NCBI GenBank assembly: GCA_963840275.1
Contig: CAWIYK010000001.1
Coordinates: 372,001 to 436,000, forward strand
Length of the DNA stretch: 64,000 bases
Direction: 5' to 3'
DNA from: Actinophytocola sp963840275
GTDB taxonomy: Bacteria > Actinomycetota > Actinomycetes > Mycobacteriales > Pseudonocardiaceae
The first letter of the stretch is position 1. Each line of letters starts with the position of its first letter. Both the position numbers and the translations under genes were made by a program. Shown in pieces: positions 36,306 to 45,263 of the stretch. The notes under the pieces were generated by a model. That model made no database searches, was not told where the DNA came from, and saw nothing but the letters and a program-made list of their open reading frames with translations.

Positions 36306-37403
36306 GTGGCAGCGGAGACCGGGATCAGATGGCGGTCGTGGACCGTACTGGTCCCGCTGCTCGCCCTGGTGGCCCTCGCGCTGACGTGGGGCCGCGACCT
36401 CGGTGCGGTCGTCGTGATCGTCGTCGCGGCCGTGCTCGGCGCCGCGGTGCTCGCGGCCGTGCACCACGCGGAGGTCGTCGCCCACCGGGTGGGGGAGCCG
36501 TTCGGGTCGCTCGTGCTCGCGGTCGCCGTCACCGTGATCGAGGTGGCGTTGATCGTCACCCTGATGGTGTCGGGCGGGTCGGGGTCCGCGTCGCTCGCAC
36601 GGGACACCGTGTTCGCGGCGCTCATGCTGACCACGACCGGCATCGTCGGGCTGTCGCTGCTCGTCGGCGCACGTCGGTTCCACACCATCCTGTTCAACGC
36701 GGAGGGCAGCGGCGCCGCGCTCGCGACCGTGGCCACGCTCGCGACGCTCAGCCTGGTGCTGCCGACGTTCACCACCAGCCACCCCGGCCCGGAGTTCTCG
36801 CCGGCGCAGCTCACGTTCGCCGCGCTGGCCTCGCTCGCGCTGTACGTCACGTTCGTCCTCACGCAGACCGTCCGGCACCGCGACTTCTTCCTGCCCGTCG
36901 CGCAGGAGGACCACGACGAGCCGGACGAGCACGCGCCGCCGCCGACCACGCGGGCCGCGGTCGTCAGCCTCGGGCTGCTGCTCGTGGCGCTCGTCGCGGT
37001 CGTCGGCCTCGCGAAGGTGGAGTCGCCCGCCATCGAGGACGCGGTCGCGGCCGTCGGCTTCCCGCCGTCGTTCGTCGGTGTGGTGATCGCGATGCTCGTG
37101 CTGCTGCCGGAGACACTCGCGGCCGTGCGCGCCGCCCGCCGCGGCCGGATCCAGACGAGCCTCAACCTGGCCTACGGCTCGGCGATCGCGAGCATCGGGC
37201 TGACCATCCCGACGATCGCGCTCGCGTCGATCTGGCTCGACGGGCCGCTGGTGCTGGGACTCGGCCCGACGCAGTTGGTCCTGCTGGTGCTGACCATGGT
37301 CGTCAGCGTGCTAACGATCGTTCCCGGCCGCGCGACCCGGCTGCAGGGCGGCGTCCACCTGGTGCTGCTCGCGGCGTTCCTGTTCCTCGCCGTCAACCCC
37401 TGA
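36306..37403 (+). CDS. chaA: Calcium/sodium-proton antiporter (ChaA-like)
   Basis: A 365-residue membrane protein of the CaCA superfamily with about eleven spans. The two acidic alpha-repeats are visible: 'AVAVTVIEVALIVTLMVSGG' in the first half and 'VVIAMLVLLPETLAAVRAARRG' in the second, with 'QTSLNLAYGSAIASIGLTIPTI'. A hydrophilic linker rich in Asp, Glu and Pro near residues 200-215 separates the halves. It would expel Ca2+ or Na+ in exchange for protons. Its end overlaps the convergent tetR gene by 11 bases. Confidence 0.92.
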   Translation: MAAETGIRWRSWTVLVPLLALVALALTWGRDLGAVVVIVVAAVLGAAVLAAVHHAEVVAHRVGEPFGSLVLAVAVTVIEVALIVTLMVSGGSGSASLARDTVFAALMLTTTGIVGLSLLVGARRFHTILFNAEGSGAALATVATLATLSLVLPTFTTSHPGPEFSPAQLTFAALASLALYVTFVLTQTVRHRDFFLPVAQEDHDEPDEHAPPPTTRAAVVSLGLLLVALVAVVGLAKVESPAIEDAVAAVGFPPSFVGVVIAMLVLLPETLAAVRAARRGRIQTSLNLAYGSAIASIGLTIPTIALASIWLDGPLVLGLGPTQLVLLVLTMVVSVLTIVPGRATRLQGGVHLVLLAAFLFLAVNP

Positions 37404-37965
37404 CCAGGGCGGCGACCGCGTCGACGACCACCTCGCGGCGGTGCGCACGGCTGTGGTCCTCGGTCAGCGCGGCGACCTCCGGCGTTACCGAGGACCACAG
37501 CGACGCGAGGTGCACGACGAGCGCGAGCAGGTCGACGGGCGCGAAGTGGCTGGGGACCAGGCCCTCCTCCTGCGCCTTGGCCACCGCGGCCACCTTGTCG
37601 CGGGTGCTCGCGGTCACGAGGTCGACGGCCGGGCCGTTGGCGCCCTCGAGCCGGTACCAGCTGGCGAGCCGAGCCGAGACGGGGTCGTCGGCGAAGCGGT
37701 CGAACAGGCGCCCGGCGTAGTCGGGCAGGTCGGCGCCGTCGACGGGCGCCTCGCGCAGCGTCTCCTCGGCCAGCTCGCGCAGGACCGCGTCGAACAGGCC
37801 CTCCTTGTTCGTGAAGTAGTGGTAGATCTGCGCCTTGTTGCTCTTGGCGGCCGCGGCGATCCGGTCGACGCGCGCGCCCGCGATGCCGTGCTCGGCGAAC
37901 TCGCCCGCCGCCGCGTCGAGCAGCCGCCTGCGTGTCGCCTGCGCGTCTCCGGCCATGTCGCTCAC
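37393..37965 (-). CDS. TetR-family transcriptional regulator
   Basis: A 190-residue repressor. An N-terminal helix-turn-helix ('RRRLLDAAAGEFAEHGIAGARVDRIAAAAKSNKAQIYHYFTNKEGLF', residues 12-58) is followed by an all-helical ligand domain with 'LPDYAGRLFDRFADDP'. The start may be the GTG at 37965 or the ATG at 37956. A candidate operator with ACTA/TAGT half-sites lies just upstream, suggesting autoregulation. Its ligand and other targets are unknown. Confidence 0.9.
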   Translation of the reverse strand: MSDMAGDAQATRRRLLDAAAGEFAEHGIAGARVDRIAAAAKSNKAQIYHYFTNKEGLFDAVLRELAEETLREAPVDGADLPDYAGRLFDRFADDPVSARLASWYRLEGANGPAVDLVTASTRDKVAAVAKAQEEGLVPSHFAPVDLLALVVHLASLWSSVTPEVAALTEDHSRAHRREVVVDAVAALVRG

Positions 37966-37973
37966 CGTACCTG

Positions 37974-37987
37974 ACTAACCGTCTAGT
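37974..37987. promoter_or_regulatory. Candidate TetR operator
   Basis: ACTAACCGTCTAGT has matching outer half-sites (ACTA and TAGT) around a 6-base centre and sits 9 bases upstream of the tetR start. Its placement and shape fit an autoregulatory TetR site. Confidence 0.45.
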
Positions 37988-38002
37988 TGACAGCGGCGAC
38001 CG

Positions 38003-38251
38003 TCAGTTCGTCGAGTACAGGCGTCTCACCACCGCCGCCGAGATGTCCGGCCACGGCTCGGCCATGGTGAGTCTCGCCAGGCGGGTGACCCTGGCCGCGC
38101 GGTCCAGCCAGTTCCGGCACCCGAGACACTGGTCCAGGTGCATGTCCAGCTGCCGCACGGATCCCGGATCGGCCTCGCCGTCGAGGTAGGCGGAAAGCAA
38201 CTCTTGGTAGTCCTCACACTCCACGTGAGTAAGGTCGGTTGACCCGGTCAC
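38003..38251 (-). CDS. Zinc-finger anti-sigma factor
   Basis: An 82-residue protein with the zf-HC2 (ZAS) pattern: 'VECEDYQELLSAYLDGEADP' followed by 'LDMHLDQCLGCRNWL', giving the H-x3-C-x2-C zinc ligands. It has no membrane segment, so it is a soluble RsrA-like anti-sigma factor. It is divergent from the ECF sigma gene at 38369, its likely partner. Confidence 0.88.
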   Translation of the reverse strand: MTGSTDLTHVECEDYQELLSAYLDGEADPGSVRQLDMHLDQCLGCRNWLDRAARVTRLARLTMAEPWPDISAAVVRRLYSTN

Positions 38252-38368
38252 GGGGTTCCCATGAATTCCTCACACCCCGCGAGACCATTCCCGCGACGAG
38301 GGCTGAAGTCTCGCTATATTCCCACTTGAGCGCCTCAACCGGCGTTGATCCGCGGTTATGTTCGACCC

Positions 38369-38947
38369 ATGGCGGACCGATCCTCAGACGTTGCGATCAC
38401 CAGGCTGGCGCTGGCCGCCGGCCGCGGCGACCAGGCCGCGGCGGGTGAGCTCATCCGGGCGACGCAACGCGACGTGTGGCGTTTCCTCGTCCATCTCGCC
38501 GGCCCGGCGGACGCCGAGGACCTCACCCAGGAGACGTTCGTCCGCGCGCTGCGCAGCATGAGCTCGTTCTCCGCGCGCAGCCACGCCCGGCCGTGGCTGT
38601 TCTCCATCGCCCGCCGGGTCGCGGTCGACCACGTGCGGGCCGCGATGAGCAGACCGAGGGTGTCGGCCGGCGACGACTGGCAGGACGCCGCCGAGCGGCA
38701 GCCGGGCGCTCGGGTGCCGGGGCCCGACGACGCGGTCGCGCTCAACCAGGCGTTGCGCACGCTGTCGCCGGAACGCCGCGACGCCTTCGTGCTCACCCAG
38801 GTCATCGGGCTGCCCTACGCGGAGGCCGCGATCGCCTGCGGCTGCCCGGTCGGCACCATCCGGTCCCGCGTCGCGCGGGCACGCCGCGACCTCGTCGACG
38901 CGCTCGGCGGCGACCGCCGCCGCGCGCCGGTCGCCGGGACGATGTGA
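38369..38947 (+). CDS. ECF RNA polymerase sigma factor
   Basis: A 192-residue sigma-70 ECF factor from the ATG at 38369. Region 2 runs about residues 20-90 ('RDVWRFLVHLAGPADAEDLTQETFVRALR', 'ARPWLFSIARRVAVDHVR') and region 4 about 125-180 ('LSPERRDAFVLTQVIGLPYAEAAIACGCPVGTIRSRVARARRDL'). It resembles the SigC/ECF type paired with soluble zinc anti-sigma proteins. Only 7 bases separate its stop from the free carrier-protein gene, so it is probably co-transcribed with the peptide synthetase. Confidence 0.93.
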   Translation: MADRSSDVAITRLALAAGRGDQAAAGELIRATQRDVWRFLVHLAGPADAEDLTQETFVRALRSMSSFSARSHARPWLFSIARRVAVDHVRAAMSRPRVSAGDDWQDAAERQPGARVPGPDDAVALNQALRTLSPERRDAFVLTQVIGLPYAEAAIACGCPVGTIRSRVARARRDLVDALGGDRRRAPVAGTM

Positions 38948-38954
38948 GCACGCC

Positions 38955-39200
38955 GTGGCCGAGTCGCTGACCAGCGCGTCCATCCGCGCGGACATCGCGG
39001 AGCTCCTCTGTGTCGCACCGGAGGCCGTGTGCGACGCCACCAACCTGTTCGAGCTCGGGTTGGACTCCCTCCGCCTCATGACACTGCTCGAACGCTGGCG
39101 GGAGTCCGGAGTGGACACCAGCTTCGTCGAGCTCGCCGAACGGCCGTACCTCCCCGACTGGACGGCACTCCTGCGCATCCCGGAGAACCCCCGTGTCTGA
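38955..39200 (+). CDS. Free-standing carrier protein (aryl or peptidyl carrier)
   Basis: An 81-residue carrier domain starting at GTG. The phosphopantetheine site is the serine in 'ELGLDSLRLMTLLERW' (about residue 38). The form resembles aryl carrier proteins that deliver a starter acid to a downstream condensation domain. It overlaps the synthetase gene by 8 bases (GTGTCTGA). No partner adenylation enzyme for it lies in the window, so its acyl group must be loaded by a protein encoded elsewhere or by the synthetase's own A domain. Confidence 0.88.
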   Translation: MAESLTSASIRADIAELLCVAPEAVCDATNLFELGLDSLRLMTLLERWRESGVDTSFVELAERPYLPDWTALLRIPENPRV

Positions 39201-42200
39201 TCTCGCCCTTTCCTCAGCACAGCAAGGCATCTGGACCGGCCAGCAGCTCGAACGCGACAACCCCGCGTTCAACATCGCCGAGTACGTGGAGATCCGCGGC
39301 GTCGTCGACCCGGTCATCTTCGCCACCGCCGTGCGGCGGGCGGTCGAGGAGACCGACGCGCTCAACGTCGTGTTCGTCGAGACCGACGACGGCGGCGCGG
39401 TCCAGCGGCCGTGCCGTCCGGAGTGGACGTTCGACCACGTCGACGTGCGGGACGCGGCCGACCCGGTCGCGGCCGCGCGGGAGTGGATGGCCGCCGACCT
39501 CGCCGTCACCGTCGACCCGACCAGCGACCCGCTGTGCCGCCACGCGCTGTTCCGCGCGGGCGCGGAGCACTTCCTGTGGTACCAGCGGGTGCACCACATC
39601 GCGCTCGACGGGTTCGGGCTGTCGCTCGTCGCGCGGCGGGTGGCCGAGGTGTACACCGCGCTCGTCGCCGGGGCCGAGCCGCCGGCCGCGAAGTTCGGCG
39701 CGCTCGCCACGGTCGTCGAGGAGGACCGGGCGTACCTGGAGTCCGAGCAGTGCCGGCTCGACCGCGAGTTCTGGACGGCCCGCGCGGACGACGGCGTCGA
39801 CCCGCCGACGCTCGCGACCCGCACCGGCCCGCTCGCCAGGTCGGTGCTACGGTGCGGCCTCGACGTCGACGTGTCCACAGTGGATCTCCTGAAGTCGGTC
39901 GCCCGTGGCGCCGGGGTGTTCTGGAGCGACGTCGTCGGCGCCGCGTTCGCCGCCTACCTGCACCGGATGACCGGCGCGCCGGTCGTGCCGCTCACGCTGC
40001 CGGTCATGGTGCGGCTCGGCTCGGTGTCGCTGCGGGTGCCGTGCATGGTCACCAACGCCGTGCGGCTGCGGGTGCCGGTGACCGGCGCCGACAGCCTCGC
40101 CGACCTCGCCCGCGCGCACGCCGCCGAGCTGCGCGAGATCCGCCCGCACTTCCGCTACCGCTACGAGCAGCTCCGCAGGGACCTGCGGCTGGTCGGCGGC
40201 GACCGCAGGCTGTTCGGCCCGTCGGTCAACATGATGGCGTTCGACTACGGGCTCACGTTCGCGGGTGTGCCCGGCACGGTGCACAACGTCACCGCGGGCC
40301 TCGTCGAGGACCTGGTCCTCAACCTCTACGACCGCGCGGACGGCACCGGCCTGCGCGTCACGCTCGACGCGAACCCCAGCCGCTACACCGAGGACGAGCT
40401 GGCGACCCACCTCCGCCGGTTCGTCGCGCTGCTGACCAGGACGGCCGCGAGCCCGGACTGTCCGATCGAGCAGGTCGACCTGCTGCTGGCGGGCGAGCGC
40501 GACAAGCTGCTGCACACGTGGAACGACACGGCGCGCGACACTCCACACGCGACGATCCCGGAGCTGTTCGAGGCACGTGTCGCCACGAGTCCGCACGACA
40601 CCGCGCTGGTGTCCGGGGCGACCACCATGACCTTCGCGGAGCTGAACGCCCGTGCCAACCAGCTCGCCCGGCTGCTCGTCGCGCGCGGCGCCGGCCCCGG
40701 GGAGCGGGTGGCGCTGCTGCTGCCCCGCACGGCGGACGCGATCGTCGCGCTGCTGGCCGTGCTCAAGTCCGGCGCCGCCTACGTGCCCGTGGACACCGAC
40801 TACCCCGCGGAGCGGGTGGCGTTCATGCTGGCCGACAGCGGTTCCCGGCTCGTCGTCACCGACCGGGACGGCCCGGCCGCGATCCGGCCGGACGACGCGG
40901 CCGGCCACCCGGACCACGACCTGTCCGATGTGGAGCTCCGACCGGACGGTCCACTGTGTCTGATCTACACCTCCGGGTCGACCGGCAAGCCGAAGGGTGT
41001 CGTGTTGACACACCAAGGCATGGTCAACCTGTACGCCCACCACCGCGCCGAGCTGATCGACCGGGAGGCCGCCGGCCGCCGGTTCGCGGTCGCGCTCACC
41101 GCGTCGCTGTCGTTCGACACCTCCTGGGAGGGCCTGCTCTGGCTGCTCGCCGGGCACGAGCTGCACTTCGTCGACGACGACACCCGCCGCGACCCGACGG
41201 CCATGCTCGACTACGTGGCCGAGCGCGAGATCGACTTCCTCGACCTCACCCCGACCTACGCCGAGGAGCTGGTCGCCGCCGGGCTGCTCGACCCCGGCCG
41301 GCGCCGCCCCGCGGTGCTCGCGCTCGGCGGCGAGGCGGCCGGCGCCGCGCTGTGGTCCGCGCTGCGCGCGGCGCCGGACATCGCGTCGTACAACCTCTAC
41401 GGACCCACCGAGTGCACTGTGGACACCCTGTACTGCCGGCTCGCCGACAGCGAGACGCCCATCGTCGGCCGGCCGATCGCGAACACGCGGGTGTACGTGC
41501 TCGACGCGGCCCGCCGGCTGGTGCCGCCCGGGGTCGTCGGGGAGCTGTACCTGGCCGGTCGGCCGCTGGCACTCGGCTACCACGACCGGCCTGAGCTGAC
41601 GGCCGAGCGGTTCGTCGACGACCCGTTCCGTTCCGGGGAGCGGATGTACCGCACCGGCGACCTCGGCCGGTGGCGGCCGGCGGGCGACCTGGAGTACCTG
41701 GGCCGCGCCGACGACCAGGTCAAGATCCGCGGCTACCGGATCGAGCCGGGCGAGATCGAGGCCGTGCTCGCCGGGCACCCGGATGTCGTGCGGGCGGCGG
41801 TGACGGTGTGGGACGGGCGGCTCGCGGCGTACGTGGTCGGCGCGGTGCCCCCGCCCGCGGAGCTGCGGGCGTACGTGGCCGAGCGGCTGCCGGACTACAT
41901 GGTGCCGCCGTCGTTCGTCACGCTGGAACGGCTGCCGGTGAACCCGAACGGCAAGCTCGACCGGGCCGCGCTGCCGGCGCCGACGCTCGAGTCGGTGGGT
42001 GGGCGGGCGCCGAGGTCGGCCGTGGAGCGGGCGCTGTGCACGATGTTCGCCGAGACGCTCGGGGTGCCGTCGGTCGGCATCGACGACGACTTCTTCGCGC
42101 TCGGCGGCCATTCGCTGCTGGTCGCCAGGCTGATCAACCGGATCAAGGCGGAGTTCGGCGTCAAGATCGGCATCCGGCACGTGTTCGACGCGCCGACCGT

Positions 42201-43053
42201 GGCGAAGCTCGTCGCCGGTCTCGGTGCCGGCGCCGGCAGCGCGTTCGACGTGATGTTGCCGCTGCGTGCCTCCGGTGGCGCGCCGCCGCTGTTCTGCCTG
42301 CCGCCGGCCGGCGGGCTGAGCTGGTCCTACGCCGGGCTGATCGCCAGCATGGACGCGGACGTGCCGATCTACGGCGTCCAGTCGCGGGGACTCGACCGCG
42401 ACGAGCCGGTGCCGGCGACCGTGCCGGCGATGGTCGCCGACTACGTCGCGGAGATCCGCCGGGTGTGGCCGGACGGGCCGTACCGGATTCTGGGGTGGTC
42501 GTTCGGCGGGGTGCTCGCGCACGAGGTGGCGGTGCTGCTGCGGGCGCAGGGCGCGGAGGTCGAGCTGCTCGCGCTGCTCGACTCGTACCCGATCCCGGCC
42601 GCGTGGCGCGACCAGCCGGTGACGCGGAAGCGGGACTTCCTCGTCGAGGTGCTCGGCCAGGCCGGCTTCGACCGCGACGACGTGTCGGCGGGGGACCTCA
42701 CCGACGACGAGGTGGCGGTCGCGTTGGCGGAGCAGGGTGTCGGGCTGCTGGCGGCGCTGGAGCCCCGGCACCTGGACGCCGTGTACCGGGCGTTCGTGTC
42801 GCACACGCGGATCGGCCCCGGCTACCGGCTCGGGCGTTTCGACGGCGACGCGGTGCTGTTCGTGGCGACGGAGGGCAAGACGGCCGACTCGCCGACCCCG
42901 CCGACGTGGCGCCCGCACATCGCCGGACACGTGGCCATCCACGAGATCAGGTGTGAGCACAACCAGATGGCGACGCCGGCGGCGCTGTCCGAGATCGGCG
43001 CCGTGCTGACCCGCCACCTCGCGGCGCGGTCGGTCGACCGGAAGGCGGCCTGA
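39193..43053 (+). CDS. Single-module nonribosomal peptide synthetase (C-A-PCP-TE, EntF-like)
   Basis: A 1286-residue synthetase. Condensation domain: about 5-430, with the active-site H-H-x3-D-G at residues 134-140 ('HHIALDG'). Adenylation domain: about 460-935, with 'YTSGSTGKPKG' from residue 592, 'YGPTECT', and 'KIRGYRIEPGEIE'. PCP: serine near residue 974 in 'LGGHSLLVARL'. Thioesterase: about 1020-1280, with nucleophile Ser1103 in 'GWSFGG'. My hand-read specificity code is D-T-W-D-L-L-L-V-D-K, which I do not match to a known substrate. The layout is like EntF, so a small acyl-amino acid or cyclic oligoester is plausible. Confidence 0.93.
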   Translation: MSDLALSSAQQGIWTGQQLERDNPAFNIAEYVEIRGVVDPVIFATAVRRAVEETDALNVVFVETDDGGAVQRPCRPEWTFDHVDVRDAADPVAAAREWMAADLAVTVDPTSDPLCRHALFRAGAEHFLWYQRVHHIALDGFGLSLVARRVAEVYTALVAGAEPPAAKFGALATVVEEDRAYLESEQCRLDREFWTARADDGVDPPTLATRTGPLARSVLRCGLDVDVSTVDLLKSVARGAGVFWSDVVGAAFAAYLHRMTGAPVVPLTLPVMVRLGSVSLRVPCMVTNAVRLRVPVTGADSLADLARAHAAELREIRPHFRYRYEQLRRDLRLVGGDRRLFGPSVNMMAFDYGLTFAGVPGTVHNVTAGLVEDLVLNLYDRADGTGLRVTLDANPSRYTEDELATHLRRFVALLTRTAASPDCPIEQVDLLLAGERDKLLHTWNDTARDTPHATIPELFEARVATSPHDTALVSGATTMTFAELNARANQLARLLVARGAGPGERVALLLPRTADAIVALLAVLKSGAAYVPVDTDYPAERVAFMLADSGSRLVVTDRDGPAAIRPDDAAGHPDHDLSDVELRPDGPLCLIYTSGSTGKPKGVVLTHQGMVNLYAHHRAELIDREAAGRRFAVALTASLSFDTSWEGLLWLLAGHELHFVDDDTRRDPTAMLDYVAEREIDFLDLTPTYAEELVAAGLLDPGRRRPAVLALGGEAAGAALWSALRAAPDIASYNLYGPTECTVDTLYCRLADSETPIVGRPIANTRVYVLDAARRLVPPGVVGELYLAGRPLALGYHDRPELTAERFVDDPFRSGERMYRTGDLGRWRPAGDLEYLGRADDQVKIRGYRIEPGEIEAVLAGHPDVVRAAVTVWDGRLAAYVVGAVPPPAELRAYVAERLPDYMVPPSFVTLERLPVNPNGKLDRAALPAPTLESVGGRAPRSAVERALCTMFAETLGVPSVGIDDDFFALGGHSLLVARLINRIKAEFGVKIGIRHVFDAPTVAKLVAGLGAGAGSAFDVMLPLRASGGAPPLFCLPPAGGLSWSYAGLIASMDADVPIYGVQSRGLDRDEPVPATVPAMVADYVAEIRRVWPDGPYRILGWSFGGVLAHEVAVLLRAQGAEVELLALLDSYPIPAAWRDQPVTRKRDFLVEVLGQAGFDRDDVSAGDLTDDEVAVALAEQGVGLLAALEPRHLDAVYRAFVSHTRIGPGYRLGRFDGDAVLFVATEGKTADSPTPPTWRPHIAGHVAIHEIRCEHNQMATPAALSEIGAVLTRHLAARSVDRKAA

Positions 43054-43402
43054 CCCTCGCGCCGGTATTCGGGGCATGCGGCTGCGCGCCGTTCCTCGAA
43101 TGGCGTAGTTCACATACTTACGGTGCGCGTCCGATCGCGCATCCGGCAAAGTCCGCAATTTAGGGTCCGGGCCGGTTGAACCGTTCGGCCTAATTCCCGA
43201 CAGTCCAAACGGGCCCGTGAGTTTTTACTGGTCAGAGCCCATGTTTGCCGCGTGAGCGACCGGACACGCACGGTTGCTACAGGCGGCCATTCGAAACTGT
43301 TCAGTAATGGCCTGGTTAACGTAGTCGACATTTGACATCGGCGAAGACGCTGAGTGTAATATATTTTCCTGCGCGAGTTGTTGCCCGTTGTGAGCTCAAC
43401 TC
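43054..43402. other. Intergenic regulatory region between synthetase and histidine kinase genes
   Basis: No gene is seen. The region becomes AT-rich toward its right end. TTGACA at 43332-43337 and TAATAT at 43357-43362 (19-base spacer) look like a promoter. A 7-base inverted repeat (CGAGTTG/CAACTCG at 43374-43380 and 43397-43403) follows and could be an operator or leader hairpin. Confidence 0.5.
43332..43362 (+). promoter_or_regulatory. Candidate promoter for the histidine kinase gene
   Basis: TTGACA and TAATAT boxes are separated by 19 bases in an AT-rich patch. This is closer to the vegetative consensus than most sites in this window, though the spacer is one or two bases long. Confidence 0.45.
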
Positions 43403-43441
43403 GTGTTCTCGGCCGATCGAAAAGGGCGATTCAGTCGGACG

Positions 43442-44656
43442 ATGGGTGGTACCGGCGTGACTTCAGGGGCTGACGACTCGGACGTCACCGCGAGAGCGAC
43501 GTTTGTCCCGCTGCCGCCTGCCCGCCTCGCGAGGGCGGTGGTGGCCGCGGTGTTCATCGGGCTGACCGCGGTTGGCTTCCTCCGGATCGTGTACGAGCAG
43601 GGGCAGAACCTCGCGAGCGTCGGGCTCTCGTTCTGCTGCATCGTCGTGTTGTTGATGCTGCAATTGCTTTGGTTCAGCGGACCGCAGGATCGATTACGCA
43701 CGCCGTTCGGCTACGGGCTCCTCGCGGTCCAGGCCGGTCTGGTGTACCTCCCCATGATCAGGTTCAACGACGCGTGGGCCGCCATGCCCGGGTTCCTCGC
43801 CGGCAGCACGCTCCTCGTGCTGCCGGCGTTCTTCGCCTGGGGCGCGTTCGCCGCGGTCGTCGCGAGCATGGGTGTGTTACAGGGCGTGTTCACCGGCTCG
43901 ATCGTCGATATCGCGTATTCGGCCATTTCCACACTGGTCACCGGATTCGTCGTCTACGGCCTTTCGCGGCTGGCCTCACTGGTGGTGGAATTGCATGCGG
44001 CACGGGCCGAAATGGCGCAGATGGCCGTCGTGCGCGAACGGCTGCGGTTCGCCCGTGACCTTCACGACCTGCTCGGTTACAGCCTGTCCGCGATCACGCT
44101 GAAGAGCGAGCTGACCCACCGGCTGGTGACGAAGAACCCGGCCCAGGCGAAGGACGAGCTGGTCGAGATCCTCGGCATCGCGCGGCAGGCGCTCGCGGAC
44201 GTGCGGACCGTGTCGAGCAGCTACCGCGAACTGTCCATTGAGGACGAGTGCCGGTCCGCGCGCTGGGTGCTCGCCGCGGCCGACGTCGAGGTGCGGATGA
44301 AGTGCGACTACCGGGACCTGCCGGTCGCGGTGTCCACCGTGCTCGCGACCGTCCTGCGCGAGGGCATCACGAACCTGCTGCGGCACAGCAAGGCCGAGTG
44401 GTGCGAGGTCACCGTCCGGCAGGACCGGAGCGCGGTCGCGATCGAGATCGTGAACGACGGCGTCCGCCCGGTCACCGCCGACACGGCCGCCCACGGCGGC
44501 GGCGGGCTGCAGAACCTGGCCGGCCGTGCGTCGGAGCTGGGTGGCGTGCTGAGCCACGAACGCTGCGGCGAGGACCGGTTCCGCCTCTGCGTGAGCATTC
44601 CGCTCGCGGTGAAGCAGGAAAGCCCGGTCGTCTCGCAGAAACTGGCCCCGGCCTGA
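43442..44656 (+). CDS. DesK/NarX-type sensor histidine kinase
   Basis: About 404 residues from the ATG at 43442; GTG starts at 43403 or 43457 are possible and the ribosome-binding site does not decide. Five to six membrane spans fill about residues 25-180, with no large external sensor. The HisKA_3 dimerisation box is 'RERLRFARDLHDLLGYSLSAI' (phospho-acceptor His in 'DLHDLLG'). The ATPase part has 'LREGITNLLRHSKA' (N box) and 'GGGGLQNLAGRA' (G box). It faces the response-regulator gene tail-to-tail with a 1-base gap, an unusual layout for a cognate pair. Confidence 0.88.
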   Translation: MGGTGVTSGADDSDVTARATFVPLPPARLARAVVAAVFIGLTAVGFLRIVYEQGQNLASVGLSFCCIVVLLMLQLLWFSGPQDRLRTPFGYGLLAVQAGLVYLPMIRFNDAWAAMPGFLAGSTLLVLPAFFAWGAFAAVVASMGVLQGVFTGSIVDIAYSAISTLVTGFVVYGLSRLASLVVELHAARAEMAQMAVVRERLRFARDLHDLLGYSLSAITLKSELTHRLVTKNPAQAKDELVEILGIARQALADVRTVSSSYRELSIEDECRSARWVLAAADVEVRMKCDYRDLPVAVSTVLATVLREGITNLLRHSKAEWCEVTVRQDRSAVAIEIVNDGVRPVTADTAAHGGGGLQNLAGRASELGGVLSHERCGEDRFRLCVSIPLAVKQESPVVSQKLAPA

Positions 44657-44657
44657 A

Positions 44658-45263
44658 CTAGAGCCAGCCCGCGGAGCCCGCTATCCGAATGGCGTCCACC
44701 CGGTTGCGGGCGTTCAGTTTGCCGATGATCGTCGTCAGGTAGTTGCGCACGGTGCCCGCCGACAGGAACAGCGAGGCGGCGATCTCCACCGCCTCCATGC
44801 CTTCCGACGCGAGGCGCAGCACCTCGACCTCCCGCGCGGTCAGCGGGCAGTCGGCGCTGTCCCACGCCGCGAGGGCCAGCTGGCTGTCGATCACGCGCCG
44901 CCCGGCGGCGACGTTGCGGATCGCGTCGGCGAGCTCTTTCGGTGGGGCGTCCTTGAGAATGAAACCGCCGACGCGGGCGGACAGCGCGCGCCGCAGGGTG
45001 CCCGGCCGGCCGAGGCCGGTGAGGATGAGCGTGCGGGTGTTCGGCAGCCGCTCGTGCAGCTCGGCCGCCGCGGTCAGGCCGTCCTTGCCGGGCAGGTCGA
45101 TGTCGATGACGGCGACGTCCGGCTCGTGCTCGAGCGCGGTGGGCAGGATGTCGGTGCCCGTCGAGACGTCGGCGACCACCTCGATGTCGGGTTCCAGGCG
45201 CAGCAGGGCGATCAACGCGCCGCGGACCATGTGCATGTCCTCGGCCAGCATCACCCTGATCAT
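44658..45263 (-). CDS. NarL/LuxR-family response regulator
   Basis: A 201-residue regulator from the ATG at 45263 ('MIRVMLAEDMHMVRGALIALL'). The receiver has its phospho-acceptor Asp in 'VAVIDIDLPGKDGL', a Thr in 'LILTGLG' and Lys in 'GFILKDAP'. The C-terminal LuxR helix-turn-helix is 'LTAREVEVLRLASEGMEAVEIAASLFLSAGTVRNYLTTII'. It is the likely partner of the convergent DesK-type kinase. Its targets could include the adjacent peptide or azole-peptide operon. Confidence 0.92.
   Translation of the reverse strand: MIRVMLAEDMHMVRGALIALLRLEPDIEVVADVSTGTDILPTALEHEPDVAVIDIDLPGKDGLTAAAELHERLPNTRTLILTGLGRPGTLRRALSARVGGFILKDAPPKELADAIRNVAAGRRVIDSQLALAAWDSADCPLTAREVEVLRLASEGMEAVEIAASLFLSAGTVRNYLTTIIGKLNARNRVDAIRIAGSAGWL

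Noticed and set aside
39847..43158. 1103-codon minus-strand frame opposite the peptide synthetase
   Set aside because: Composition (Arg, Val, His, Gln-rich) and lack of any domain mark it as the antisense shadow of a GC-rich gene.
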